From positions 71,229,865 to 71,293,864 of the forward strand of contig CM036753.1 in assembly GCA_020796225.1 (NCBI GenBank): a DNA stretch of 64,000 nucleotides. The letters run 5' to 3'. The DNA is from Arion vulgaris. Lineage: Eukaryota; Mollusca; Gastropoda; Stylommatophora; Arionidae. The notes under the pieces were generated by a model. It saw nothing but the letters and a program-made list of their open reading frames with translations, was not told the DNA's origin and searched no databases. Position 1 is the first letter of the stretch. Each line of letters opens with the position of its first letter. The position numbers and the translations under genes were made by a program. This document shows, in pieces, positions 55,220 to 64,000 of the stretch.

Positions 55220-55493
55220 GTTCTATTTTCGCTTTGACATAGAAAATTGATAAATATTTATATCATATATGATCAATTTTCAAATGATTATATACATGAA
55301 ATAGAAAATTGATGCAAAAATGGATCGTGTAAGATGGGCATAAGATGAATTAATATGCAGAATTCAAATTTTTAATGATTATTCAAAAGAAAAATCAAGA
55401 AAAAACTCCCCCAAAAACCTTCTGAACCCACCATCGCCCCCTGGAATGCTTCAGTGCCTACAGGGGTGGTACCGCCTACTTTGGGAAAAGCTG
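55041..55493. mobile_element. hAT-type miniature element (diverged) with internal TA runs
   Basis: Ends are catagatttccaaac and ctactttgggaaaagctg, imperfect inverted repeats of the second hAT family. Flanks are ctatcaag (55033-55040) and ctataaag (55494-55501), a 7-of-8 match. The interior has TA runs at 55149-55213 and 'ccaccgcccac' / 'ccaccatcgccccctgg' near the two ends. Confidence 0.78.
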
Positions 55494-55545
55494 CTATAAA
55501 GTTTACCATAAATAACTTAAATATCGTAGTAATACACTATAAATA

Positions 55546-55997
55546 GTGGGCGTCTGTAGCTTAAGCAGTAGTGAGCTCGATCACAACCCAAGCGTACCTG
55601 ATTCAAACTCCGCTCCAGGCAGTTTGGAAGCAAATGTGTTCGGCGTGGATTTTTTTTACAAAAGGTAGAAATATACCTCACCGTTCAGAAAGCAATGGCA
55701 AACTACTGAACGTATAAGTGGTGCCTAGAAAATCGACGACCAGTTTACTGTGGTTGATGGTGAAGTTCTGTAAAGGATATGCCACTCGTCTGCTCAGCGT
55801 GTTCGTAGCGCGTTGGACGACGGGTGACAAGCCCCTGTGAGTGCGGTTCAATTCAACGAGCTGGCAGAAAAGCCACAGGTTCTCGAGATTGACGGTGTTC
55901 GTGGCCCGAACAGAAGGGTTACGATGTCCATGGCACCGAGCCGAAGAGCTGAAAGCTCAAGTGCTTCTGGATAGAAAAAAAGATATGCCATGATTTT
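55546..55997 (+). mobile_element. tRNA-derived SINE, family 3 (copy 5), split by a family 1 SINE
   Basis: The head (gtgggcgtctgtagcttaag, gattcaaactccgc) and body to 'ggatatgccac' lie at 55546-55784. The last bases (gatatgccatgattttcatt) resume at 55982. The break is filled by the family 1 SINE at 55785-55981, with gatatgcca repeated on both sides. Confidence 0.92.
55785..55981 (+). mobile_element. tRNA-derived SINE, family 1 (copy 5), nested
   Basis: Forward copy: gttcgtagcgcgttggacga, gtgcggttcaattcaac (damaged B-box), 'ccacaggttctcgag', 'agaagggttacgatgtcc', 'gagctgaaagctcaagtgc' and an A-rich end. The 9-bp TSD gatatgcca (55776-55784 and 55982-55990) lies in the 3' end of a family 3 SINE, so family 1 moved after that copy was in place. 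Confidence 0.94.
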
Positions 55998-56450
55998 CAT
56001 TTTTCCCACTATAAATAACTGAAATGTCATCATAATACACTATCTCTATGCTTTGTGCTATTGAAGCCTGTCTCAATAGCGATTACTACTGACCACGTCT
56101 GATCAAATTCTATGTTACAATCATTCTATTTCTAACGTTTGTACACAGCAACTACTTCAACATACGTCATTCTGTTGCACGCAATGACAGTTTTATGTTG
56201 AATATAAAGTAGAGAAACAATCACGCTAACACTATCGTGTTTTGCTATGAACCAATGTGAACTTGTTTAGCATTAAAGAAAAGAATATTTTGAAATAACG
56301 TGTCACAGAACAATTCATAGAAAGACATGACAGAGAAGAGGATAAATAGACATTATACAAGGCCTGAACATAGAGGAGGAACATTGGCATATGAAGCATA
56401 GCATGTCTCAGAGACTGAAATATTGTGGTCATATTAACCGTCACTGTGGT
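55998..56450. other. No gene recognised
   Basis: No supported feature. Confidence 0.5.
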
Positions 56451-56451
56451 T

Positions 56452-56491
<40 letters not shown>

Positions 56492-56531
56492 GAGAGAGAG
56501 AAAAGAGAAAGAGAGATAGAGAGAGAGAAAG
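56452..56531. repeat. (GA)n-rich stretch
   Basis: GA dinucleotides with a few interruptions. Confidence 0.95.
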
Positions 56532-56675
56532 CAGTATTGAAAGGAGTTGGTTCCTGGTTGGCGATTAAGGGAACAATTACGACAACTAGCAATAGAGCAT
56601 TAAAGAAACCTTGACACAACGATGGAGGAGGTGGGAGAATTGACTACAGATAGAAAGTCTTTAAAGTGAACGAAC

Positions 56676-56925
56676 AACTGTGGCTAAGTGGTTAAACCTT
56701 CGTCTTGTGTTCAGAAGGTCGTGGGTTCGAATCCGGACCCCATCGTTTTGCTTACGAGTACATTTTCCCCAGAAACTCCTAGGATAGTTGCCGGAGCTAC
56801 AGAGTTCGTGCTTTGTGTAATATTCTCGGCAGGTAGCGTGCCATTTCTGCTGAGAGGGACCGAGCTATATGGGGTAAAACCCGGTGCAATGAAGTTAATC
56901 CTTCGGCTTTAGACTAATTAGTATT
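56676..56925 (+). mobile_element. tRNA-related SINE, family 2 (copy 4, best preserved)
   Basis: The head resembles a type II tRNA: tgtggctaagtggttaaacc (A-box side) and gtcgtgggttcgaatccgg (perfect B-box). The body runs 'gaaactcctaggatagttgc', 'gagttcgtgctttgtgtaa', 'gtgccatttctgctgag', 'gtaaaacccggtgcaatg' and 'aagttaatccttcggc'. It does not fold into a complete tRNA. Confidence 0.88.
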
Positions 56926-56929
56926 GTTG

Positions 56930-57210
56930 CTTGAGTTGATTCTAGACTATTCTAGAAAATCAGGATCATAGGAGGAGCAACGCCCATTCATGCACTAAGG
57001 AGAATGCGACACACAAAAAGTTGTGCTAGCGACATCACTATATTAATACAAATCAATACAGAGAGAGAATACCAAGAGTGCTGTTTTGATATAGGTTTCC
57101 AGCTATGAGATCAGGCACAGTTGTGACCCCCATGTTCCAGAATAAGCAACATCAGAGGAAACAAGCAAGATTTAAAATTATATCAGAAATTATTTATAGC
57201 GTGCATAATA
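56930..57210. other. No gene recognised
   Basis: No supported feature. Confidence 0.5.
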
Positions 57211-57214
57211 CATA

Positions 57215-57650
57215 ATATTAATAATTCCTCTCGTACCGTTATACGTTACATAGGGCCTGCAAGCAATTTCTCCATACTGCTCTATCCTGGGTAACTAGCT
57301 CAATCTCCTCCATGGAACTGAGACCGATATTTCTTGCCTCTCTCAGTAAAGTTCGTTTAAGGGTCTCCTTATGTCGTACTCTCTTTCTTGAACCCTTTTG
57401 CATCCCACTTCAATGCCTGCTTTGATATTCGTTGATCATTTCTTCTCAACATATCTCCATCTTCTCTTTCTTATAACAGTTGTCACTAGTGGTTGACCAG
57501 ACATTTCTCTGATTTCATCACTTCTCATGAATTCGTTCCATTTTATATTCATTTATTTTTTCGCAGACATCTATTATCAAAATGCATCCAACTTGCTGTC
57601 TATATCTTTAGTCATTTTCCAACTCTCGCTGACATATGTTAGGATTGATA
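57215..57650 (-). mobile_element. LINE C-terminal region (family H, copy 2)
   Basis: Long match to 43985-44400. Just inside the 3' end the reverse strand reads EIELVTQDRAVWRNCLQALC, the WE/QDR-AVW type end of a LINE ORF2. The reverse frame further upstream is broken. It starts after an ata/ata-rich patch. Confidence 0.8.
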
Positions 57651-57654
57651 CAAC

Positions 57655-58025
57655 ATTTGAATTGAAAATTCGTAATTAAGTTTAAATACTCGTATTTAGC
57701 ATAATACATACAAGCTAATAATTTAATATATAATTTCATAAAGACAATGTTTCGATATCTCAGTTCCAATGTTTATGTTATTTTTGTTTGCTCATGTGCC
57801 TATCTTTAGCGATATTTATTGAATCTCTTATTGATTTTGTGTTGCTGTTACCCAGGATTGTAAAGAATAATATAATGCTTGGCTGGTTTAGTTACGAAGT
57901 TAGAATACTGACTTCGCAGTCGAATGAGAGAGACACTGATCGCTTTCCGGTAAAAGCGCACTTCAGTAGATCTAAAGCTGTTATTCATATTTTGCGTTCA
58001 GATAAATGAGTCTATCTAGATCTTT
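57655..58025. other. No gene recognised
   Basis: AT-rich; the 73-codon frame at 57788-58009 has no domain that I recognise. Confidence 0.45.
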
Positions 58026-58029
58026 AGGT

Positions 58030-58385
58030 TTGAAGATGTATGAGAACAATTCTCCGAATTCGCTGGGATCAGAGAATACCAAATATTGAAATCGTACGGC
58101 GTAACGGCATCAACAATATCAACTAGGAAATAAAACATAGGTGATGGAAGTGGTTGAGACAGATATTAAGAATGCAGAAAATCAGACACCCACATGCGAC
58201 TTTGAAATGGAATTCGGGAGGCAAGAGAGGCAGAGGTGACCTAGAGAAACATGGGGACGAACTGTAAACAGCAAAAGAGAAGAGACAGGAAAGACCTGGA
58301 ATAAACTAAGCTGGCTTACTCAAGACAGATCTGGTTGGAGGAAATTTGTTAGTACCTTATGCTTCAATGTGAGTTAAGAGAAGAA
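58030..58385 (+). mobile_element. LINE ORF2 C-terminal remnant (family I)
   Basis: The forward strand reads LRTILRIRWDQRIPNIEIVR, then (after a stop) WKWLRQILRMQKIRHPHATL, KWNSGGKRGRGDLEKHG, and after further breaks LSWLTQDRSGWRKFVSTLC. It corresponds to the R-I-R-W-P-D-x-I-S-N, W-I-G-H and A-Q-D-R-x-x-W-R landmarks of this LINE tail. Stops after NIN and DEL show decay. Confidence 0.85.
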
Positions 58386-58435
58386 AGGGAAAAAAACATA
58401 TATCTATGAGTTTACCACTAGAGTACTAAGTTCAG

Positions 58436-59845
58436 TTTTCTCCAGATTCAAGCAACAACTCCATAACGTTTATAGCTTGAGTTCTGCATCTTCTAGCCAT
58501 ATCTGACCTTGCAGGTCATGTAAGTGGGCAGTTCTGAAGTATATGTCCGAGCTTCGAAATTTCATTGCTGCATGCACTATATCTGTAAAGGTGACTACAA
58601 ATGTCATTCCTGTATGCACTATATCTGTAAAGGTGACTACAAATGTCATTCCTGCATGCACTATGTCTGTAAAGGTGACTACAAATGTCATTCCTGCATG
58701 CACTATGTCTGTAAAGGTGACTACAAATTTCATTCCTGCATGCACTATGTCTGTAAAGGTGACTACAAATGTCATTCCTGCATGCACTATGTCTGTAAAG
58801 GTGACTACAAATGCCATTCCTGCATGCACTATGTCTGTAAAGGTGACTACAAATTTCATTCCTGCATGCACTATGTCTGTAAAGGTGACTACAAATGTCA
58901 TTCCTGCATGCACTATGTCTGTAAAGGTGACTACAAATTTCATTCCTGCATGCACTATGTCTGTAAAGGTGACTACACATGTCATTCCTGCATGCACTAT
59001 GTCTGTAAAGGTGACTACAAATGTCATTCCTGCATGCACTATATCTGTAAAGGTGACTACAAATGTCATTCCTGCATGCACTATATCTGTAAAGGTGACT
59101 ACAAATGTCATTCCTGCATGCACTATATCTGTAAAGGTGACTACAAATATCATTCCTGCATGCACTATATCTGTAAAGGTGACTACAAATGTCATTCCTG
59201 CATGCACTATATCTGTAAAGGTGACTACAAATGTCATTCCTGCATGCACTATGTCTGTAAAGGTGACTACAAATGTCATTCCTGCATGCACTATATCTGT
59301 AAAGGTGACTACAAATGTCATTCCTGCATGCACTATGTCTGTAAAGGTGACTACAAATATCATTCCTGCATGCACTATATCTGTAAAGGTGACTACAAAT
59401 TTCATTCCTGCATGCACTATATCTGTAAAGGTGACTACAAATTTCATTCCTGCATGCACTATATCTGTAAAGGTGACTACAAATTTGGTAGTAGATAGTT
59501 CTCTTCTTTCTTTTCTTCGAACGCTCCAAATCAACCACTTGTTAAACCACTCTGTGTGATCTGTATGTGATCTGAGCCTAAGACCGATTGTACGTTGTGC
59601 CAGTTATGCGACTACTAGTTTGCGCAACTACATTCCCTTGGATGAAAATTTGTGTGGTCATCATCACCCGTGATGGACGAGCATCAGTAGGCCAGCACAT
59701 CCGATTTCTGCGAATCTTTTTATTTACTAGGATAGCTTCCCTAGGCCCCTACCTCAGTCGTCTGTTTCGATATGCCTTGTAGGTGACGGTGGTACTATTC
59801 TTTGCTCCCCGTGAGAGCCCCGGCAACACACGGGCGTACACCATC
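58436..59845 (-). mobile_element. Dispersed 'core' repeat, type 1 long form, carrying an expanded array
   Basis: Reverse copy of the element at 28640-29195. Both share 'cagttttctccagattcaag', 'gttctgcatcttctagccat', 'atctgaccttgcaggtca' and 'gggcagttctgaag' on one side, and 'gaacgctcc', 'agttatgcg', 'tttttatttactagga', 'cctacctcagtcgtc' and 'ccccggcaacacacgggcg' on the other. A further stretch of about 75 bp is inserted at about 59612-59688. The internal stretch present once in the sister is about 22 times repeated here (58561-59488). Confidence 0.85.
58561..59488. repeat. 42-bp tandem array, about 22 copies, inside a dispersed element
   Basis: Unit: ctgtaaaggtgactacaaat, then gtcattcctgcatgcactat, then at or gt. 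Sub-types atgtcatt, atttcatt, atatcatt and actatat/actatgt are mixed, with runs of actatgt at 58640-59000 and actatat at 59040-59220. Because 42 is a multiple of 3 and the unit has no stop, four frames stay open for 324-354 codons. On the reverse strand the element's 14-residue CSHLYRYSACRNEI piece is repeated. Confidence 0.96.
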
Positions 59846-59849
59846 AACA

Positions 59850-60178
59850 ATGTATGGACTAGAATTCCTTAAATGACTGTGAATTTTGAAAGTGGTACAG
59901 AAGAAACGTTCATATTGTGCATTCTGATTCAGGTAGCTGTAAATCTGTTCTCTATCTAAAATAGAATCTATATCAGTAGTGTAGAAACAGCTGGAGGAAA
60001 GGTACAGTACATCAGTGACTAATATATTATGTGTATGATTCAGTGATTATTTTCCCCATCTGGCTTTTCTGTGTAATTATTTCATACTTAACGCGGTTCA
60101 CTTACACATCAAGTGCTTGCTACTATACCAGACAAGTTACAGATGAGCAAACCACCTCAGAATGTATCACGTCGACTG
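59850..60178. other. No gene recognised
   Basis: No supported feature. Confidence 0.5.
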
Positions 60179-60186
60179 GTTTAGAT

Positions 60187-60546
60187 CAGCGGTTCCCAAA
60201 CTTTGCATTATCGCAGACCCCCGTTTAAATACATTTTGCTGCCGCGGAACCCCAGAAGTTTCTATATATGAAAATGGACAGGAATGAATAATCTTTGTGT
60301 TACAATAGTAAACAATGTTCTCTGACTGCGGAAAACTTCAAATGATCTTTCATTTTGTCTAGTCAGACATTTAGACTCCGGTCTGGTTCGGGTCCTTTGA
60401 TTTCACAGCGGAACTAGTTTACCACTGTTTTTATACATATTTTTAAAATTTATTCTTCTGTTTGAAATGTTAAAGATTATAATATTTCTTCAAGCACTTG
60501 AGGACCATATCTGAGTACCTCGCGGATCCCAGTTTGAGAAACGATG
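60187..60546. mobile_element. hAT-type miniature element (second family, copy 2)
   Basis: 360 bp: starts cagcggttcccaaactttgc, ends cccagtttgagaaacgatg. Flanks are gtttagat (60179-60186) and gtttaggt (60547-60554), a 7-of-8 match. The body shares ggaaaacttcaaatgatctt and 'gcggaactagtttaccac' with 47405-47795. Confidence 0.9.
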
Positions 60547-60679
60547 GTTTAGGTTGGTGCTGTCCAACGTTTTAATATATTGGGGTGAATATGGCTGATG
60601 GTTGTGGAGGAGCGGGCGCTATGTGATGATTACAATACTACTAATAATAACAACAATAGTAATGTTAATAGTAATAACT

Positions 60680-60985
60680 AAGCAAAGAAAGTTGGCACAG
60701 AACCTTGTTTGAATTACATTGAGAAACAAAAAATGAAGTCGTTTGGCCACTTAATAAGAATGCATCCAAACTCAACAGTATACAGAGTCTTCTACAAGAG
60801 AACATCAGGGAAGAAGGCGAGAGGAAGACCACGAAAAAGGTGGTTAGATGGTATAACAGAATCCTGTCAAAGAGCAAAAATAACCACCCAAGCCACCAGA
60901 ACAGCGCAAGACAAAAACAAAAACCACGACACTGGGCAACAACCCGGTAGCAGTGTGACGACACAAGAAAAAGAAGAATGTTAAT
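60680..60985 (+). mobile_element. LINE 3' fragment (family G, best preserved)
   Basis: A 91-codon frame at 60709-60984 reads KMKSFGHLIRMHPNSTVYRV, KARGRPRKRWLDGITESCQR and TRTAQDKNKNHDTGQQPGS, followed by an aagaaaaagaag tail. It is the last part of a LINE ORF2 with no RT domain. Four other pieces of this family lie in the window. Confidence 0.87.
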
Positions 60986-61058
60986 ATAGTTGAGAAGTTG
61001 ACGCTTGCTTTCTCCAGTGAAAAAGCAAAGGGTGGGATTGGGAAAAAAAGCAGTGAAA

Positions 61059-61180
61059 ATTGTGGCATATTCTTTACAGGACTTAGCCATCAAAAACAAT
61101 AAACAAGTCGTCGATTTATTTTCTCGGCAAGACTTATACGTTCAGTAGTTGGTCAATGCTTTCTAAACGGTGGAATTGTG
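61059..61180 (-). mobile_element. tRNA-derived SINE, family 3 (copy 6, 3' half)
   Basis: Reverse copy: 'ttgtggcatattctttacag', 'gcaagacttatacgttcag', 'tcaatgctttctaaacgg'. The head is missing. Confidence 0.82.
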
Positions 61181-61189
61181 TGGGATTGA

Positions 61190-61400
61190 GGGCAGTAAAA
61201 TAGTTACAAAATAAAACAAGATTCTACAAGCGGCAAGATCGTGTTCATGTGAGTGCTACCAAGACAAACTGAAAAAGTTTGGTTGTCTTGAGATCAGGAT
61301 AACGCTAAAACCGGTACAGTAAAATAGCGCTCCATGAAAGTATGACAAGTTTGTGTTATAACTTAAGCTAAGAACCAGAACACGCTGTTTAAAATAATAT
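61190..61400. other. No gene recognised
   Basis: No supported feature. Confidence 0.5.
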
Positions 61401-61405
61401 CTTAA

Positions 61406-61532
61406 CCCTTTGGCCCTTCTGAGCCGAAATACTGGCTTGATGTACGTATTAAGATGCAGGCTAATTCAGTTTAGATGACAATATACTGTTTCACGAGTAT
61501 GGAGGTTACAACTAAATTACCGAGTGAAAGGG
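61406..61532. mobile_element. Possible piggyBac-type miniature element
   Basis: 127 bp bounded by TTAA on both sides (61402-61405 and 61533-61536). The ends are ccctttggcc and gtgaaaggg, i.e. a short CCCTTT terminal inverted repeat. TTAA targets with CCCT-type ends are typical of piggyBac elements. The inverted repeat is only about 6 bp, so chance cannot be excluded. Confidence 0.5.
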
Positions 61533-61577
61533 TTAAAGAACGGTTGATAGCAAGCGGACAAGACGAAGATGTCTTTT

Positions 61578-61735
61578 TCTTATTCTTCTTCTTCTTCTTC
61601 GAACACTCCATATCGAACACTTATCAAACCACTCTTTGTGATATTTATGTGATCTGAGCCTAAGAGCGATTGTACGTTGTTCCAGTTATGCGTTTACAAG
61701 TATGCCAGCATATCCGATTTCTGTGAAGATGAAGA
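61578..61735 (-). mobile_element. Dispersed 'core' repeat, type 1 (3' part only)
   Basis: Reverse copy: a ttcttcttctt run, 'gaacactccatatcgaacac', 'tgatctgagcctaagagcg', 'ccagttatgcgtttacaag' and 'ccagcatatccgatttctg'. Confidence 0.8.
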
Positions 61736-61739
61736 TGTA

Positions 61740-62170
61740 ATAAATTTCAAAGGGTGGCACCCTCCCCCCTCCGATGGAGAAAAAGTATACTTAAGTACAA
61801 ACATGGTAAGAGACTTTAACATGCTGAAGATACATTAAAGCTAGTCATTGATGCCAAAACATAAACTGGTTTAAGGAAGTAGTTTCATCTCATTTCTTTG
61901 TCTGTTGCCAACATCATCGGAATGAAATAGTTAAAGAAGCAGTTAACTTATAAACAGATTGTTAGTCCATTGTTATTGTACCAAAGACTGAGTCAACAAC
62001 TGAGTTTAAGTATAAAGTCAAGTCATCCCTTCGATGCCTTGTAAATAATTCTTGAATGTGAGAGCCTGGACAGATGACGCTCATCAGCCCGGGAGGGCAG
62101 GTCGTCTACAGGTCGCTGCCCTGAAAGAAAATAGCAGTCTGCTGCCTTGTGGATTTTGGCTGGGGACAGT
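61740..62170. other. No gene recognised
   Basis: No supported feature. Confidence 0.5.
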
Positions 62171-62177
62171 AAAAGGC

Positions 62178-62338
62178 TAACGGAGAGCGAACCCAGTAAA
62201 CGCTGGTTTAAATCGAACACACCGCCGAAGGATAAGCACATGAGCTCCAATAGGTACTGAAGGTCGTGCACGTACATCCATTATTGATGTTTGGCTGCTT
62301 ATATATCACAATAGAAAGATAAAAGCGGCATAAGAACG

Positions 62339-62340
<2 letters not shown>
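62178..62340 (+). mobile_element. Dispersed 'core' repeat, type 2 (3' part)
   Basis: 'acggagagcgaacccagtaa', 'gccgaaggataagcacatg', 'gctgcttatatatcacaat' and 'cataagaacgatcgagag', followed by a GA run (62341-62388). The head found in 36830-37160 is missing. Confidence 0.78.
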
Positions 62341-62387
<47 letters not shown>

Positions 62388-62388
62388 A
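62341..62388. repeat. (GA)n microsatellite
   Basis: GA dinucleotides following the type 2 repeat, in the same place as in the copy at 36830-37160. Confidence 0.96.
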
Positions 62389-62619
62389 TGTGAGAGCACA
62401 ATGGAAACAAATCCTAACCCAACAATAAGACAAGGCACTTTGCCTACATATGTATATTAGTCCAACAAGAGTAGTAATTGACTGAACTGAAAACAGCAGT
62501 GACACGTTAAGTTTAATCAAGTGCACTCACATGTACTATAATCAGAATATTATGAGAATCGGCAATACAGTTTACAGAAGAAGCTACTGGAGATGTTTTG
62601 TTATGACTAGAAAAAACCG

Positions 62620-62685
62620 ATAGTCGTCTTAGTCGTCTCTTACGACATGCCTTATAGGTGGCAATGTTACTAATCTTTGCTCCAA
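62620..62685 (-). mobile_element. Fragment of a dispersed 'core' repeat, type 1
   Basis: 'cgtctcttacgacatgcct', 'taggtggcaatgttacta' and 'ctttgctcc', the 5' third of the type 1 repeat on the reverse strand. Confidence 0.65.
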
Positions 62686-62689
62686 CTGT

Positions 62690-63250
62690 TGATGTATGGC
62701 GGAGAGGTAGACGTTCTGCTGGTGGACAGAAAAAACGCTTTTGTCGATCCAGAAACACTTGAGCTTTCAGCTCTTCGGCTTGGTACCATGGACATCGTAA
62801 CAATTCGATTCGGTGCCACGAACACCGTAAATCTGGAGAACCTGTGGCTTTTCTGCCAGCCCACGGAATTGAACCGCACTCAAAGGGGGCTTGTCACCCG
62901 TCGTCCAACGCGCTACGAACACGCTGGGCAGGCGGACGAAAAAACGCTTTAAAGACACTATTAAAGTGTCTCTGAAATGCTTCGATATAGACACCACGTG
63001 CTGGGAATCCATGGCGCAAGATCGCCAAATGTGGCGCTCTAACAACACAAGAGGAAGCCGCATAGCTGATAATCATAGTGCGGTTGAGGCACAGAGAAAA
63101 CGAGCTGCGCGAAAAGACAGAATATACAACACCCACATGTCTAACCTTGATCATGTATGTCCCACTTGTTGTAGGGGATCGTGTTCTAGGAGTGGACTCT
63201 ACAGTCACCTCCGCACACACCAGAGAGGTGCAGCAGCACCCGTCTGAGGC
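62690..63250 (+). mobile_element. LINE ORF2 C-terminus with zinc finger (family F), split by a SINE
   Basis: With the SINE at 62742-62937 left out, the frame reads RRGRRSAGGQKKRFKDTIKV, SLKCFDIDTTCWESMAQDR, QMWRSN, a charged stretch, then HVCPTCCRGSCSRSGLYSHL and RTHQRG. CPTC...H...H is a C-terminal Cys2His2-like finger typical of this non-LTR family. The family F copy at 5310-5735 lacks it. The 13-bp TSD gaaaaaacgcttt (62729-62741 and 62938-62950) marks the SINE. Confidence 0.9.
62742..62937 (-). mobile_element. tRNA-derived SINE, family 1 (copy 6), nested in a LINE
   Basis: Reverse copy: 'gatccagaaacacttgagc', 'catcgtaacaattcgattcgg', 'cacggaattgaaccgcac' and 'cgtccaacgcgctacgaac'. It splits the LINE reading frame between KKR and F-K-D with a perfect 13-bp TSD. 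Confidence 0.94.
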
Positions 63251-63284
63251 TGTTGTCATCATCACTTGCGATGGACGGCTATTA

Positions 63285-63345
63285 TTATTATTATTATTCT
63301 TAGCTCCCCGTGCGAGTCCCGGCAAAACACAGGCGGTATATTTAA
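63285..63345 (-). mobile_element. Fragment of a dispersed 'core' repeat (5' end)
   Basis: Reverse-strand head only: 'tagctccccgtgcgagtccc' and 'ggcaaaacacaggcgg', after a tta run (63280-63297). Confidence 0.6.
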
Positions 63346-63349
63346 TCAA

Positions 63350-63840
63350 TGTGCATGGTTCTCCTTCCATTTCTTATTTGTTGTCAGTACTTCCTTTCCT
63401 ATTTTGTTTAGTAATGTGTCCACGAAATACTCGACATTTTGCTGTTTATTTCACAACCTGAAGACTTCAATTGAGACTATTAGTTCTTTGTTCAGTGTTC
63501 ATAATTCGGTGGCATGAATCAGAACTACAGTAACTAACAGATTGGAGAAAAAAAAGTGCATAGATGATTTTAAGTTATATAAATCTTGGTGACACGCCTA
63601 TCACAACAATTGTAGCGTAATTGCTCAAAAAAAGCATGTATAATCTTCAGTAAATAATTTGTCAATTTCTGACTAAGAGCTAAATAACGACATCTATCAT
63701 ATATAGTTTAACATACACAGACACAAATACAAGAAAGAGAAGAGGCTATTTGAAATATTAATAACATTAGACATGTACAGATAAACTAATGTGCTACATT
63801 ATAGATAAACTGCATAGACCATTTCACTCTTAGATAGTTA
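63350..63840. other. No gene recognised
   Basis: AT-rich; no supported feature. Confidence 0.5.
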
Positions 63841-63845
63841 CACTA

Positions 63846-64000
63846 TGAGAACAGCTAGACTCTGAGATGAGTTAGCTTTCGAGACAGTTAGATTTTGTGA
63901 ACACTAGACTCCGAGATGAGCTAGCTTTAGAGACAGCTAGACTGTGTGAACACTAGACTCGGAGATAGCTTTAGAGACAGCTAGACTTTGTGAACATTAG
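63846..64000. repeat. 49-bp tandem array running off the window
   Basis: Unit: acactagactccgagatgag, then ctagctttagagacagctag, then actgtgtga. Copies start at 63901 and 63950, with a diverged copy before and a short one at the end. The array continues past position 64000. Confidence 0.85.

Noticed and set aside
58470..59559. Four long frames (324-354 codons) with Cys/His-rich repeats that resemble zinc fingers
   Set aside because: CKGDYKCHSCMHY looks finger-like, but the unit is a 42-bp tandem copy of a piece of a mobile element and is open in four frames at once.

Overview
This is a eukaryotic, animal-type window made almost entirely of non-coding repeat DNA. There are no operons, no ribosome-binding-site-led genes and no dense coding. 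It holds decayed non-LTR retrotransposons (LINEs), tRNA-derived SINEs with target-site duplications (TSDs), hAT- and piggyBac-type miniature elements, a mariner transposase remnant, and roughly 20 kb (about one third of the window) of tandem arrays. The repeat mixture would suit a lophotrochozoan, perhaps a mollusc, but that is a guess; nothing in the window fixes the species.

The only convincing piece of a host gene is one 77-bp exon on the minus strand at 48067-48143. It has good splice sites and encodes the diagnostic stretch of a furin/PC1-type proprotein convertase just before the catalytic-His motif. Its neighbours are intron, so a long intron-rich minus-strand gene probably crosses this part of the window.

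Layout. 0-8 kb: LINE 3' ends, a 23-bp array, a 16-bp array, and SINEs nested in LINEs. 8.98-16.85 kb: a 7.9-kb minisatellite (about 54-bp unit with an inner TTCC run, about 140 copies). 17-25 kb: a perfect 57-bp array, a hAT miniature element inside a SINE, a 5'-truncated LINE with RT and RNase H domains, and a LINE RT fragment that runs into a 37-bp array. 25-38 kb: 22-bp, 85-bp, 44-bp, 18-bp and 52-bp arrays among LINE, SINE and mariner remnants. 40-46 kb: a 3.2-kb 63-bp array with decayed edges, then 45-bp and 41-bp arrays. 46-49 kb: SINE, hAT element, the exon, and a 38-bp array in the presumed intron. 49-64 kb: more SINE, LINE and hAT copies, a 32-bp array, and a 42-bp array grown inside a dispersed element.

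The most interesting pattern is that several arrays grew out of transposon sequence. Four of them (58.6 kb, 30.8 kb, 27.0 kb, 35.2 kb) have a unit that is a piece of a retroelement, and for two of these the same piece is present once in sister copies elsewhere in the window. A fifth (23.1 kb) starts exactly where a LINE reading frame ends. Several arrays also show higher-order periods (332, 196, 180, 170 and 114 bp). The long open frames over the arrays (up to 656 codons) are a by-product of stop-free repeat units and are not treated as genes.
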